43,196 nucleotides of DNA, from the NCBI GenBank assembly GCA_017555965.1, contig JAFZFH010000154.1, forward strand, positions 1-43,196, written 5' to 3'. Position 1 is the stretch's first letter; each line of letters opens with the position of its first letter. The position numbers and the translations under genes are program-made. Below are positions 26,389 to 35,044 of this stretch, piece by piece. The notes beneath the pieces are model-generated. The model saw only the letters and a list, made by a program, of their open reading frames with translations. It ran no database searches and was not told the DNA's origin. The DNA is from Bacteroidales bacterium. GTDB taxonomy: Bacteria > Bacteroidota > Bacteroidia > Bacteroidales > UBA932.

Positions 26389-26941
26389 AGGCAACAGATA
26401 TTACAAAGTCATCCGGACGGAGAAAGAACTTATTACCTGAAGAAAGTGTCAGTCCACATACCGGACAGGAATACTGCCTGTACGCAGCGAGACCGGCCCA
26501 TAATCCCACCCCGAATTCAAGATTGAAATGAGCGGAAAGCATATGGGTATAACCTGCATATAGCCCGGCCCCGAACCGGTCCCCTTCCTCTGTCTTTCTG
26601 GACAGGATTCCTCCTTCGTTATATTCCTGATATCTCAGCTTTCCTGCAAACCACCATCCTGACCATGTGTGCCATGGCCACATCCTCATACCTACAGAAT
26701 AGGATTGCTGACGGCTCTGGAACTGTCGCTGAGCATCACCTTTACGGAAGGTAAAAGGGTTATAACGAGCACCTGCTACAACGCTCCATCTACGGGAGAA
26801 GGCATATGAGGCATCCAGGTTCATAGTACCAAGACGGGCATACCCAAGAAGATCCGTTGAAACACTGAACGTCTGAGCAGAGGCATTATGACCTGACACA
26901 AGCAGACATATTGCCACTATCACTTTCAAATACAGCCTCAT
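26378..26941 (-). CDS. DUF3575 outer-membrane barrel-like protein
   Basis: A 187-aa protein with a signal peptide (1-22, NASAQ). The DUF3575 pattern is clear: STDLLGYARLGTMNLDASYA, RWSVVAGARYNPF, VGMRMWPW, GAGLYAGYTH and a C-terminal strand ending ISVAYVF, typical of outer-membrane barrels. DUF3575 genes are common in Bacteroidales fimbrial loci, where they may help assembly or anchoring. Function is not established. Two bases separate it from the peptidase gene. Confidence 0.78.
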   Translation of the reverse strand: MRLYLKVIVAICLLVSGHNASAQTFSVSTDLLGYARLGTMNLDASYAFSRRWSVVAGARYNPFTFRKGDAQRQFQSRQQSYSVGMRMWPWHTWSGWWFAGKLRYQEYNEGGILSRKTEEGDRFGAGLYAGYTHMLSAHFNLEFGVGLWAGLAAYRQYSCPVCGLTLSSGNKFFLRPDDFVISVAYVF

Positions 26942-26943
26942 GT

Positions 26944-28518
26944 CTACATGTATCTGTTAAAGATCAGTTCAATGGCATCGGAAAGTTCAGGATGACGTGC
27001 AATCAACGCACGTTTAAGTGCATCTTTTGTATTTACAGAAGACTGCAGAAGGGCAAAGATTTCCCCAGTTTCCACCCCCTTTTCCTCGACATAGCGCAGT
27101 ATCTGCGGATAGAACCAGAATGAAGTTCCGAATGCCGGATAATCTCCTCCATACCTGTCGTGCCACATCTTTGACGCCATATGATACGCCCACATCTCTC
27201 CAACCTCGCAATAACCTGAATTCATACCGCCTCCATCTCCATATGTCATTCCTCCGGAAGCCACATAAGATCCGAGAACATACATTATATATTTATTCCA
27301 ATAATCCGTACCTACATTGGAGAAATGGCTGGCATGGGCAAGTTCATGACAGACTTCAGAATAGATGGAACTGTAATCATCGCGTCCCTTCAGGCCGATA
27401 GTAAGATCCGGAAGAAATACTTGGAGCAATGGAGCGAAATCTCCAAGGAAAGAGGACACGAACGACATATCCAGCACGGCACCATGATGCATCATCAATG
27501 CACTGCTTGACTGCAGCTTGTGGAAGATCCATATACGCAGACCCGCAGGAGGCCTGGAGATGTTCAGATCGTCAAAATCGCAACGGTTATAGTAATCATA
27601 TGCAGTATTATTAGCCACGCATCTCTTGAAAAGCTTGCTCTCTGACTTCTCAGTTACAGTAACATTCACACCATCAGGAGCAGAAGTTCCCAGAGTAGAA
27701 GTGGATGCAGGTACCAATATTGCGTTGAAGCCGATGGAAAAGCCCTTAACATTTTCAAATACAAGACGATAATTGAGCTTCAAGGAAAACGTCTTGTCCA
27801 TCTTGTAATAACCGTTTTCATCCGTATAGGCATGAGCGAACTTGACAAATGAATTACATGATACACGCACTCCCTTGACTCCTACAGGTACACCACCGTC
27901 AAGATCTTTATCCACTATGGTAATTCTGCCGGAAGGGTATACCTTCTCCGCCTTTGTCTCAGGCAGCAGATGATCTGCGTTACCTGTCAGGAGGTATGCC
28001 TGACGCTCGACTGCCTCCCAATCTATTCCATCTGCGCTTCTTGTGGCAGGATCGTTCACTGAAATATGGCACTCGTCAATTATTTCATATTCCATTTCCG
28101 GAAAAACAAAATCATGCGGAACGACTGCATACTGCCACGTCATCTTATCGTCGGGGACTTCAGGATCGTGATACCAATCACCCTCCTTGACAATCTCATA
28201 ATCCAACGGATGGTCGCTTAACTTCAACTCATAACTTTCAAGCAATGCGAACTGTTCTTCTGTCTTAGGAAGAAACCTGACATACAGGTCGGTTGTCTTG
28301 ACCTCAACCCTGTCTGCTTTTGTCGGATATAAGGTCTGAAGCGCCTTTGTAATATTTTCTGTCTTGTAAGGATTCTCCAGACGAGCTCCCAAGACCATCT
28401 TCTCGTGGGACAGATTCCTGCCATACTGATAGTCAAGTCCATCATCAGCATCCATCCCTTCACCGCTGCATGACACCAACACCAGAGCCATGAGCATCAG
28501 TCTGATTTTACCTCTCAT
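26944..28518 (-). CDS. Zincin-type metallopeptidase-like lipoprotein heading the fimbrial operon
   Basis: A 524-aa lipoprotein (Cys17 in LVSC). Near residue 215-250 is a carboxypeptidase regulatory-like segment (GVRVSCNS, AYTDENGYYKM). The zincin motif HELAH (391-395) has a possible third ligand Glu438 or Glu441 in YCEVGEMW. This makes it likely to be a Zn-dependent peptidase, although the remaining fold is unfamiliar. ATG 28518 gives a clean signal peptide; the upstream codons to 28545 are unlikely. Being first in the operon, it should be made together with the fimbrillin. Whether it processes fimbrial subunits is inference. Confidence 0.7.
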   Translation of the reverse strand: MRGKIRLMLMALVLVSCSGEGMDADDGLDYQYGRNLSHEKMVLGARLENPYKTENITKALQTLYPTKADRVEVKTTDLYVRFLPKTEEQFALLESYELKLSDHPLDYEIVKEGDWYHDPEVPDDKMTWQYAVVPHDFVFPEMEYEIIDECHISVNDPATRSADGIDWEAVERQAYLLTGNADHLLPETKAEKVYPSGRITIVDKDLDGGVPVGVKGVRVSCNSFVKFAHAYTDENGYYKMDKTFSLKLNYRLVFENVKGFSIGFNAILVPASTSTLGTSAPDGVNVTVTEKSESKLFKRCVANNTAYDYYNRCDFDDLNISRPPAGLRIWIFHKLQSSSALMMHHGAVLDMSFVSSFLGDFAPLLQVFLPDLTIGLKGRDDYSSIYSEVCHELAHASHFSNVGTDYWNKYIMYVLGSYVASGGMTYGDGGGMNSGYCEVGEMWAYHMASKMWHDRYGGDYPAFGTSFWFYPQILRYVEEKGVETGEIFALLQSSVNTKDALKRALIARHPELSDAIELIFNRYM

Positions 28519-28557
28519 AACGTTTTTTATTTTATACAGAGGCAAAGTTCCCGAGAA

Positions 28558-28588
28558 TTATCCGCATACCGAAAAAGTATGCGGATAA
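28558..28588. repeat. Perfect 12-bp hairpin in front of the fimbrial operon
   Basis: TTATCCGCATAC (28558-28569) and GTATGCGGATAA (28577-28588) are exact inverse repeats with a seven-base loop. It is about 40 bases before the peptidase ATG and downstream of the deoC terminator. It lacks a T-tract on the plus side and has a short one on the minus side after a gap. It may be an operator or attenuator. Confidence 0.55.
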
Positions 28589-28589
28589 T

Positions 28590-28629
28590 TAAAAAAATCG
28601 CCCATCCACATAGGTAGAAGGGCGATTTC
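28590..28629 (-). terminator. Terminator of the ftsY-to-deoC operon
   Basis: AATCGCCC / GGGCGATT stem (28596-28603 with 28620-28627) followed on the minus strand by seven T. It lies 47 bases after the deoC stop. Confidence 0.85.
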
Positions 28630-28675
28630 AGTTCTAAAATTTGTTCTATTTTTCTAAAAAAAACTGACAAATTTT

Positions 28676-29563
28676 CTAGAAATATGATACTGTCTTCTGC
28701 TCTACCGCAGACAGAATGCTGTTTGCGACACGGCTTACACCGAAACGGAAGAGGTCTTTTTCAATCCATTCCTTTCCGAGAACAGAATATACGATCGAAT
28801 AATAGCAGAGCGCATCCTCAGCTGAAGAAATTCCGCCGGCAGGCTTGAATCCGATCTTCTTGCCGGTCATCGCATGATACTTTGCAATACACTCGCACAT
28901 CACGTAAGCAGCAACAGGAGTCGCATTGACATCCACCTTTCCTGTCGAAGTCTTGATAAAGTCAGCACCTGCCTCCATAGCGAGGAAAGACGCCTGTGCA
29001 ATACGCTCAGGAGTTCTGAGAAGTCCTGTTTCAAGGATAACCTTAAGATGCACCTTACGACCCTGCTTTGCAGCAACCTCGTCGATACACTTACGTACAG
29101 CACGAATCTCTTCTGCCGCAGCATCATAGTCTTCTGCAAGGAATGAATTGAGAGCCAGTACGATATCCACCTCATCAGCACCCTGCTCCACAGCCATCTC
29201 ACACTCCTTCAGCTTTACTTCAAGGAAACTCTGAGATGACGGGAAACATGCAGATACTACAGTGATGTTGTAATCAGCTGTTCTTGCTTCCTTAATTGTC
29301 TTTGCGAAGTTTGAATATACACATATTGAAGCCGGCAAAGGCCATTCAGGATATGTCTCGTTGAATGTGTTGACCTTATTGACCAGCTTAAGAACTGATG
29401 CAGGAGTGTCATCCGTCTTAAGTGTAGTAAGGTCCATCAAAGAAAAGCATGTCTTGTAAATCTTCTCTGAAGCGACATTCTCAAGATTTGCAGCTATGAT
29501 CTCCAATGCTCTTGCAATAGCCTCCGAATCTGGAGTATAGCCATATTTAGTCAGATAATCCAT
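28676..29563 (-). CDS. deoC: Deoxyribose-phosphate aldolase
   Basis: DeoC cleaves 2-deoxyribose-5-phosphate to glyceraldehyde-3-phosphate and acetaldehyde in deoxynucleoside breakdown. The 295-aa protein has the Schiff-base lysine Lys204 in DFIKTSTGK and the second active-site lysine Lys240 in GFKPAGGI. The segments EVDIVL and ILETGLL are also typical. It is longer than E. coli DeoC (259 aa), with an N-terminal extension usual in this phylum. Last gene of the operon, five bases after dtd. Confidence 0.95.
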   Translation of the reverse strand: MDYLTKYGYTPDSEAIARALEIIAANLENVASEKIYKTCFSLMDLTTLKTDDTPASVLKLVNKVNTFNETYPEWPLPASICVYSNFAKTIKEARTADYNITVVSACFPSSQSFLEVKLKECEMAVEQGADEVDIVLALNSFLAEDYDAAAEEIRAVRKCIDEVAAKQGRKVHLKVILETGLLRTPERIAQASFLAMEAGADFIKTSTGKVDVNATPVAAYVMCECIAKYHAMTGKKIGFKPAGGISSAEDALCYYSIVYSVLGKEWIEKDLFRFGVSRVANSILSAVEQKTVSYF

Positions 29564-29568
29564 ATGTA

Positions 29569-30024
29569 TTAAAATTTCAATTTCGAATCTGTTATTATTG
29601 TTACCGGTCCGTCATTCAGCAAGGATACCTTCATATCCGCACCGAATATTCCTCTGCCTACCGGCTTGCCAAGTTCTGTTTCCAATGCGGCAAGGAACTT
29701 TTCATAAAGAGGCACTGCAACATCAGGCTTTGCAGCCTTGATATATGAAGGCCTGTTTCCTTTTACAGTAGAAGCATACAGTGTAAACTGACTTATTGCC
29801 AGAATCTCTCCTCCAACATCTCTGACTGAAAGGTTCATGACTCCCGACTCATCATCAAATATACGCATGGCTGCAATCTTCTTTGCTGTCCAGAAGACAT
29901 CCTCATCCGTATCTTCATCGATGAAGGCTGCCAGAACCAGCAGACCACCTCCGATCGAAGATTCATACCCCTCATCAGGCACAGCCACCGATGCATTGGT
30001 GACACGCTGTATAACTGTCCTCAT
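29569..30024 (-). CDS. dtd: D-aminoacyl-tRNA deacylase
   Basis: DTD removes D-amino acids (and glycine) wrongly attached to tRNA. The 151-aa protein has the two family signatures, SQFT (78-81, in ISQFTLYA) and NDGPVT (137-142, the cross-subunit Gly-Pro motif). Length is normal. The start ATG overlaps the upstream gene's stop in TAATG, so translation is coupled. Confidence 0.95.
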   Translation of the reverse strand: MRTVIQRVTNASVAVPDEGYESSIGGGLLVLAAFIDEDTDEDVFWTAKKIAAMRIFDDESGVMNLSVRDVGGEILAISQFTLYASTVKGNRPSYIKAAKPDVAVPLYEKFLAALETELGKPVGRGIFGADMKVSLLNDGPVTIITDSKLKF

Positions 30025-30782
30025 TATCCTCTTATCTGTATGTTGTATCCTTCATCAATCAGAGGACGCACGAATTCATGCATTTCCTCTACCGTATATT
30101 TACTCAAAGACTTGTCCGGAGTCTCGCGATCTATAGTATAGACCATGATTTCTCTCGGCTTCAGCTCCTTTACAATCTCAATCCACCCCTTCAATGCTTC
30201 CGGAGAAGCAGTATCAAATTCCGGAGAACGCAGGAACATGGTCTGAAGGACAAAACCTCCTTCGAACTTTCTGAGGTTCTCTACCACTTCTGAAAGTCTG
30301 TATGATCCTGCCGGCTTATTTATCTTACCGATAAGTTCATCCGAAGATGCATCTATCTTCAGTATCGGATTGTCAACACGCATAAGAGCGTCCATCACAT
30401 CCTTCCTGCCGATCAGCGTCGCATTTGAAAGCACCGAAACCTTTGCCTCAGGAAAATATCTGTCCCTCAGTCGAAGAGTTATATCTATCACCTTTGCAAA
30501 ATCAGGATGCATCGTAGGTTCTCCGTTTCCGGAAAAAGTCACAGAGTCAATTCTGACTCCTTCATCTGCTGCCTTGGACAACTTTTCCTCCAGAGCCGCC
30601 TCTACATCTGACAGTTCCGGAAAGACATTGTCTCCCCTTCCGTCCTTGTTCCATCCGCACTCGCAATATACGCAGTCAAAGTTACACAATTTACCTTTTG
30701 AAGGCAAGAGATTCACCCCCAAAGACGAACCAAGACGTCGGCTGAATATCGGCCCGAAGACTATTTCGTCAAAACGCAGCAT
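30024..30782 (-). CDS. Radical SAM protein (COG0731-like)
   Basis: A 252-aa radical SAM enzyme. The [4Fe-4S] cysteines are Cys33, Cys37 and Cys40 in CNFDCVYC (CxxxCxxC). SAM-binding features include SGNGEPTMHP and, further on, VLSNATL. It resembles the COG0731 (wyosine-type or Fe-S oxidoreductase) family. Substrate unknown. It overlaps its neighbours at both ends (the amidohydrolase stop region and dtd), so it is part of a tight operon. Confidence 0.82.
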   Translation of the reverse strand: MLRFDEIVFGPIFSRRLGSSLGVNLLPSKGKLCNFDCVYCECGWNKDGRGDNVFPELSDVEAALEEKLSKAADEGVRIDSVTFSGNGEPTMHPDFAKVIDITLRLRDRYFPEAKVSVLSNATLIGRKDVMDALMRVDNPILKIDASSDELIGKINKPAGSYRLSEVVENLRKFEGGFVLQTMFLRSPEFDTASPEALKGWIEIVKELKPREIMVYTIDRETPDKSLSKYTVEEMHEFVRPLIDEGYNIQIRG

Positions 30783-31975
30783 TAAATTATTCGTTCAGAA
30801 CGGCTTTCTGTTGTCAGGCCACCGTCATTATCAATGTTCTTTATATACACAAGACCCGGTTTCTTGCCAGGTGTAATCGATCCTAATATATCTTCCTTTG
30901 ACAGGAATCGTGCCCCATTCAATGAAGCCCATATCAAAAGCTCGTTCATCGGAACCTCAGGGAAATTTACATGCAGGCATGTAAGTTCCTTGACCATATC
31001 AAGGTCATCATTGCTTGAAAGAGAATCAGTTCCTACCATTATATCAAGGCCGTTCTCCCTCATCAGCGGAACAGGAGGCAGAGACTCGTGTATGAATATA
31101 TTCGACAGAGGACATATTGCCCAATATACATTCTTCATGACCGACTTTGCAGCATCTATATCGTCCTTGCTCAGGCAGACATTATGCACCAGAAGAATAT
31201 GCTCGTCATATGGAGCCTGCTTCACATCTGAGAGTCTGTCAATGAAGTACTTGAGAGAGGACTCTCCTGTAACCGGAGGAGTACTCATTCCTGACCTCTT
31301 TCTGTTTTCATACATCGCGCCCGAACCGCTTCTGATAAGATCTTCCTCTTCCTGACTTTCCTGCGAATGATAAGACAGCCAGCCTTTTTCAAGTCCGGCA
31401 AAAGCTGAAGCACTCAGAAGCTGAGGGCTCATGGTATAGCATGAGTGCGGAGTCGGAGCGGCATCTATTCCTGCATCATCTGCAACTGCATTCAAAGCTG
31501 TCACATCTGCCATGACTCCCTCACACATATGCGGTTCACTTCCGAAAACTTCAAGGAATGTCCTTGTGTACATAGGATGCGAAGCCTTCACTTCAAAAGA
31601 AGAATCATCATTGCTGATGTCTGCCATTGCAGATACACCGTCCTTCCACATCTTGTCCATCCATTCCTTCACGAGAGTAGCCTTCACTTCCCTGCCGGCC
31701 CAGTCACGGAGTTCATTTATCTGATCGATGAAACCTGCCATTCCTGTACCTTTGCGGAATTTTCCGTGAAGATGAGACAATTCCACATGACAGTGCGCAT
31801 TGACAAATCCTGGCACTATGGCACCCTCGAAGAAACGCTCTTCAGAAGCGACATCTTCACACGCTCCAACACCTACAACCGTACCATCCTCATAATATTC
31901 AACATAGCCGTTTCTTATCGGATCTTCTGCGTCCAATGTATATACAAAAGAAGCTGCAACTCTATTTGTTTTCAT
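30782..31975 (-). CDS. Metal-dependent amidohydrolase/deaminase
   Basis: A 397-aa member of the amidohydrolase superfamily, subtype of chlorohydrolases and purine or aminofutalosine deaminases. The first metal motif is VNAHCHVELSHL (His61, His63). Later come TPHSCYTMS, SYHSQES (His), LLVHNVCLS (His) and VGTDSLSSN (Asp), which complete the site. It might be an aminodeoxyfutalosine or guanine-like deaminase, but the sequence does not settle it. ATG 31975 is favoured over a TTG two codons upstream. It overlaps the end of the DUF4296 gene by 14 bases. Confidence 0.78.
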   Translation of the reverse strand: MKTNRVAASFVYTLDAEDPIRNGYVEYYEDGTVVGVGACEDVASEERFFEGAIVPGFVNAHCHVELSHLHGKFRKGTGMAGFIDQINELRDWAGREVKATLVKEWMDKMWKDGVSAMADISNDDSSFEVKASHPMYTRTFLEVFGSEPHMCEGVMADVTALNAVADDAGIDAAPTPHSCYTMSPQLLSASAFAGLEKGWLSYHSQESQEEEDLIRSGSGAMYENRKRSGMSTPPVTGESSLKYFIDRLSDVKQAPYDEHILLVHNVCLSKDDIDAAKSVMKNVYWAICPLSNIFIHESLPPVPLMRENGLDIMVGTDSLSSNDDLDMVKELTCLHVNFPEVPMNELLIWASLNGARFLSKEDILGSITPGKKPGLVYIKNIDNDGGLTTESRSERII

Positions 31976-32585
31976 TATCAAGTAACTTCAGGTTCTGACG
32001 GTTCAACTGTACTTTCTTGGAGGACTCGGGTTTCATGGCGCCGTCAAAGCTACCTGCCATTCCCTTCTTGGCCCTACTATCATATTTCACCGGCTTTTCC
32101 TTCTTTTCCGGTCTTGTTGTGGTGGCTTTCCAAATCGAATCCAACTGCATTCCTGCCTTGAAGACCTCATCCCATTTTACATCAGGTCTGAACTTCTCGA
32201 CCTCTTGCCTGATCTTCTTAAGCCTCTCAAGTTCTTCCTTCTTCAATTCAAGCTCCGCCAATCTTGCGTCAAGAATCGCTCCTGTACCTTTAAGTATCTT
32301 TGCAAAACGCTCCGGATCATCCATATAATGATCTACAGACTTACGATAATCAGCCGCATCGTACCCATATTTCTCCAGGATAGGTGCATATACAAGCGAA
32401 GTATCCGCAATCAGTCTCGCATTTGGGGTTTCAAGTATCCACTGGTCAGTCAACATCATTTCTGCATATATCCTTGACATATCTTCGCGCGGTATGACGC
32501 TCGCTCTGTCTCCCTGACATGAAGTCAGGAAGACAAGTACAGATACCGTCAAGGTAATTATATATGCGAAACGTTTTGTCATCAT
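31962..32585 (-). CDS. DUF4296 lipoprotein
   Basis: A 207-aa lipoprotein (Cys23 in LTSC). DUF4296 is shown by VIPREDMSRIYAEMMLTDQW followed by ILEKYGYDAADY and a helical SVDHYMDDPERFAKIL. A Lys/Glu-rich coiled-coil segment (about 110-140) follows, and the C-terminal 60 residues are basic and low complexity. It lies immediately after pheT (TAATG overlap), as is common in Bacteroidales. Function unknown, periplasmic or outer-membrane lipoprotein. Confidence 0.78.
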   Translation of the reverse strand: MMTKRFAYIITLTVSVLVFLTSCQGDRASVIPREDMSRIYAEMMLTDQWILETPNARLIADTSLVYAPILEKYGYDAADYRKSVDHYMDDPERFAKILKGTGAILDARLAELELKKEELERLKKIRQEVEKFRPDVKWDEVFKAGMQLDSIWKATTTRPEKKEKPVKYDSRAKKGMAGSFDGAMKPESSKKVQLNRQNLKLLDNENK

Positions 32586-35026
32586 TATCTGAGTGTTGCT
32601 CCGAACTCGTTCTGGAATGTAGCAAGAAGCTTGCTCATGATTCTCTCCACATCGTTATCAGTAAGAGTCTTGTCAAGATCCTGGAGAACAAAGCTGAGAG
32701 CATACTGCTTCTTGCCTTCAGCAATCTTGTCTCCTCTGTAAACATCGAAGAGACCCACCTGCTTGAGGAGTTTCTTGCCCACACGGAATGCGCTCTTTCT
32801 GAGGTCTGCGTATGATACAGACTCATCGAGAAGAATCGCAAGGTCACGACGCACCTCAGGGAACTTAGGAAGTTCCTTATACTTGATCTTATTTCTCTTC
32901 ACAAGAGCGAAGAGAGCGGGCCAGTTGATCTCAGCTGCAAATACAGGCTGCTTGATACCGAACTGCTTGAGTCTTGCTGGCGCGATGGTACCCATCACAG
33001 CAAGAGGCTGGCGTGTTCCAAGGAGACTGTATGAAAGTCCCTCTGAGAAGAGGTCAGCAGGAGCTGCATCTGTCTCAAGAGAATAGATATCGCAACCGAA
33101 ACGCTTGAGAAGAAGTTCAAGATAACCCTTGAGCTGGAAATAGTTACCCTTACCAGGATCCACTCTCCAAGACTTCTCAGGCTGTCCGCTCATGAAGAGA
33201 GCGTAGCATGAATGCTCCTCGTATGAATCCAAAGTCTTTCCATCCATCTCAGGGTTGAAAGAATATACAGAACCATACTCGAATGTCTTGATGTTGGTAA
33301 CCTGACGGTTGATGTTGTATGCGATCACCTCAAGACCATTGAGAAGAAGAGTCTGTCTCATCACATTGAGGTCAGAGCTGAGAGGATTCATGATCCTTAC
33401 ACACTTCTCTTCAGGGAAAGTCTTGAGCTTTGAATAATAATCAGACTTTGTAAGCGAGTTATTCATTGTCTCCACGAAACCGTTTGCAGCAAGGAAATCG
33501 GCAACAGCCTTTCTTACCTGCTCTGGCTCTGGCTTCTGAGGCGCATTTACGGACATACGCATTGCCTGAGGGAGCTCGATATTGTTGTAACCGTATACTC
33601 GGAGAATCTCCTCTACGATATCACACTCACGATAAACATCCACCATATATGAAGGAACTGCTACTGTAGAGCCCCCCTCATGCTTCTCAATGAACTCATA
33701 TGCAAGATTTACGAGAAGCGACTCGATAACGTCATGACCGATCTTCTTTCCGATAAATGCCTCGATACGGTTGTAATCAAGCTCGACAACCTTCTTCTCG
33801 ATCTTCTCAGGATAGAACTCCTGAACCTTGCCTATGATTGTACCACCCGCAATCTCCTGGATGAGAAGAGCCGCACGTCTTGCAGCATAATCAACAACCA
33901 GAGGGTCTGCACCACGCTCATAACGGAATGATGCATCTGTCTTGAGTCCATGTCTCTTTGAACTCTTTCTGATCGAAACAGGGTTGAAGTATGCACTCTC
34001 AAGGAAAACGTCCGTAGTAGTCTCTGTAACGCCTGACTCCTCGCCACCGAAAACACCTGCAAGGCACATTGCCTTCTCAGTGTTGGCAATCATAAGGTCA
34101 GCAGCGCTCAATGTGCGCTCTACACCGTCGAGGGTAACGAACTTCTCACCTTCTTCTGCTCTGCGCACAACAACCTTACCGCCTGCAATCTTCGACGCAT
34201 CGAATGCATGAAGAGGCTGGCCGATCTCATGAAGAACAAAGTTTGTGATATCCACAACATTGTTGATAGGTCTGAGGCCGATTGAAAGAAGCTTCTTCTG
34301 AAGCCACTCTGGAGAAGCGGCAACCTTTACACCCTTGATTGTTGTTCCTGTATATCTAGGCGAACCGTCAGCAGCTGTAACCTCTACAGGGATAGCCTCA
34401 CCATCACCTTCAGCAAAAGCAGAAACATCAGGAAGATTGAACGAGCAAGGAATATCGTTATGCTTGAGATATGCATAGAGGTCACGTGCAACACCGATAT
34501 GAGAAGCGGCATCCACACGGTTAGCTGTAAGACCTATCTCAATCACAGCATCTGTCGCAAGTCCGAGATAATCCTTTGCCGGAGTTCCAGGTACTGCCTC
34601 AGGATCAAGCACCATAATACCGTCGTGGGACTCACCGATTCCGAGTTCATCCTCTGCGCAGATCATACCGAACGACTCAACACCACGGATCTTTGACTTC
34701 TTGATCTTGAAATCCTCACCAAGTACTGTACCTACTGTAGCGAGAAGAACCTTCTGACCAGCTGCCACATTAGGTGCACCGCAAACCACCTGAAGGAGGT
34801 CGCCTTCACCTGTATTGAGTTTTGTGACATGAAGATGGTCTGAATCAGGATGCTCAACACACTCCACCACCTCAGCAACGATCACACCGGCAAGTCCTCC
34901 AGGGATCTCTTCTACCTGCTCTACTCCATCCACTTCAAGTCCTATAGAAGTCAGAGCTCCTGCGACCTCCTCTGGAGTAAGGCCGCACTCAAGATAGTCC
35001 TTGAGCCAATTGTACGAAATCTTCAT
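32585..35026 (-). CDS. pheT: Phenylalanine-tRNA ligase beta subunit
   Basis: PheT with PheS charges tRNA-Phe and edits mis-activated tyrosine. The 813-aa protein has, in order, an N-terminal tRNA-binding (EMAP/OB) domain (VVCGAPNVAAGQKV), B3/B4 editing domain, B5 domain (RIEAFIGKKI), the class II-like core, and a C-terminal FDX-ACB anticodon-binding domain (FPEVRRDLAILLDES). Full length. Its partner pheS is not in this window. It is 18 bases after ftsY. Confidence 0.96.
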   Translation of the reverse strand: MKISYNWLKDYLECGLTPEEVAGALTSIGLEVDGVEQVEEIPGGLAGVIVAEVVECVEHPDSDHLHVTKLNTGEGDLLQVVCGAPNVAAGQKVLLATVGTVLGEDFKIKKSKIRGVESFGMICAEDELGIGESHDGIMVLDPEAVPGTPAKDYLGLATDAVIEIGLTANRVDAASHIGVARDLYAYLKHNDIPCSFNLPDVSAFAEGDGEAIPVEVTAADGSPRYTGTTIKGVKVAASPEWLQKKLLSIGLRPINNVVDITNFVLHEIGQPLHAFDASKIAGGKVVVRRAEEGEKFVTLDGVERTLSAADLMIANTEKAMCLAGVFGGEESGVTETTTDVFLESAYFNPVSIRKSSKRHGLKTDASFRYERGADPLVVDYAARRAALLIQEIAGGTIIGKVQEFYPEKIEKKVVELDYNRIEAFIGKKIGHDVIESLLVNLAYEFIEKHEGGSTVAVPSYMVDVYRECDIVEEILRVYGYNNIELPQAMRMSVNAPQKPEPEQVRKAVADFLAANGFVETMNNSLTKSDYYSKLKTFPEEKCVRIMNPLSSDLNVMRQTLLLNGLEVIAYNINRQVTNIKTFEYGSVYSFNPEMDGKTLDSYEEHSCYALFMSGQPEKSWRVDPGKGNYFQLKGYLELLLKRFGCDIYSLETDAAPADLFSEGLSYSLLGTRQPLAVMGTIAPARLKQFGIKQPVFAAEINWPALFALVKRNKIKYKELPKFPEVRRDLAILLDESVSYADLRKSAFRVGKKLLKQVGLFDVYRGDKIAEGKKQYALSFVLQDLDKTLTDNDVERIMSKLLATFQNEFGATLR

Positions 35027-35044
35027 ATATTTTTACTTTTATAA

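Noticed and set aside
28558-28629. Invertible promoter (phase variation) ahead of the fimbrial operon
   Set aside because: The inverse repeats found are only 7 bases apart, and no recombinase gene or larger flanking repeats are visible.
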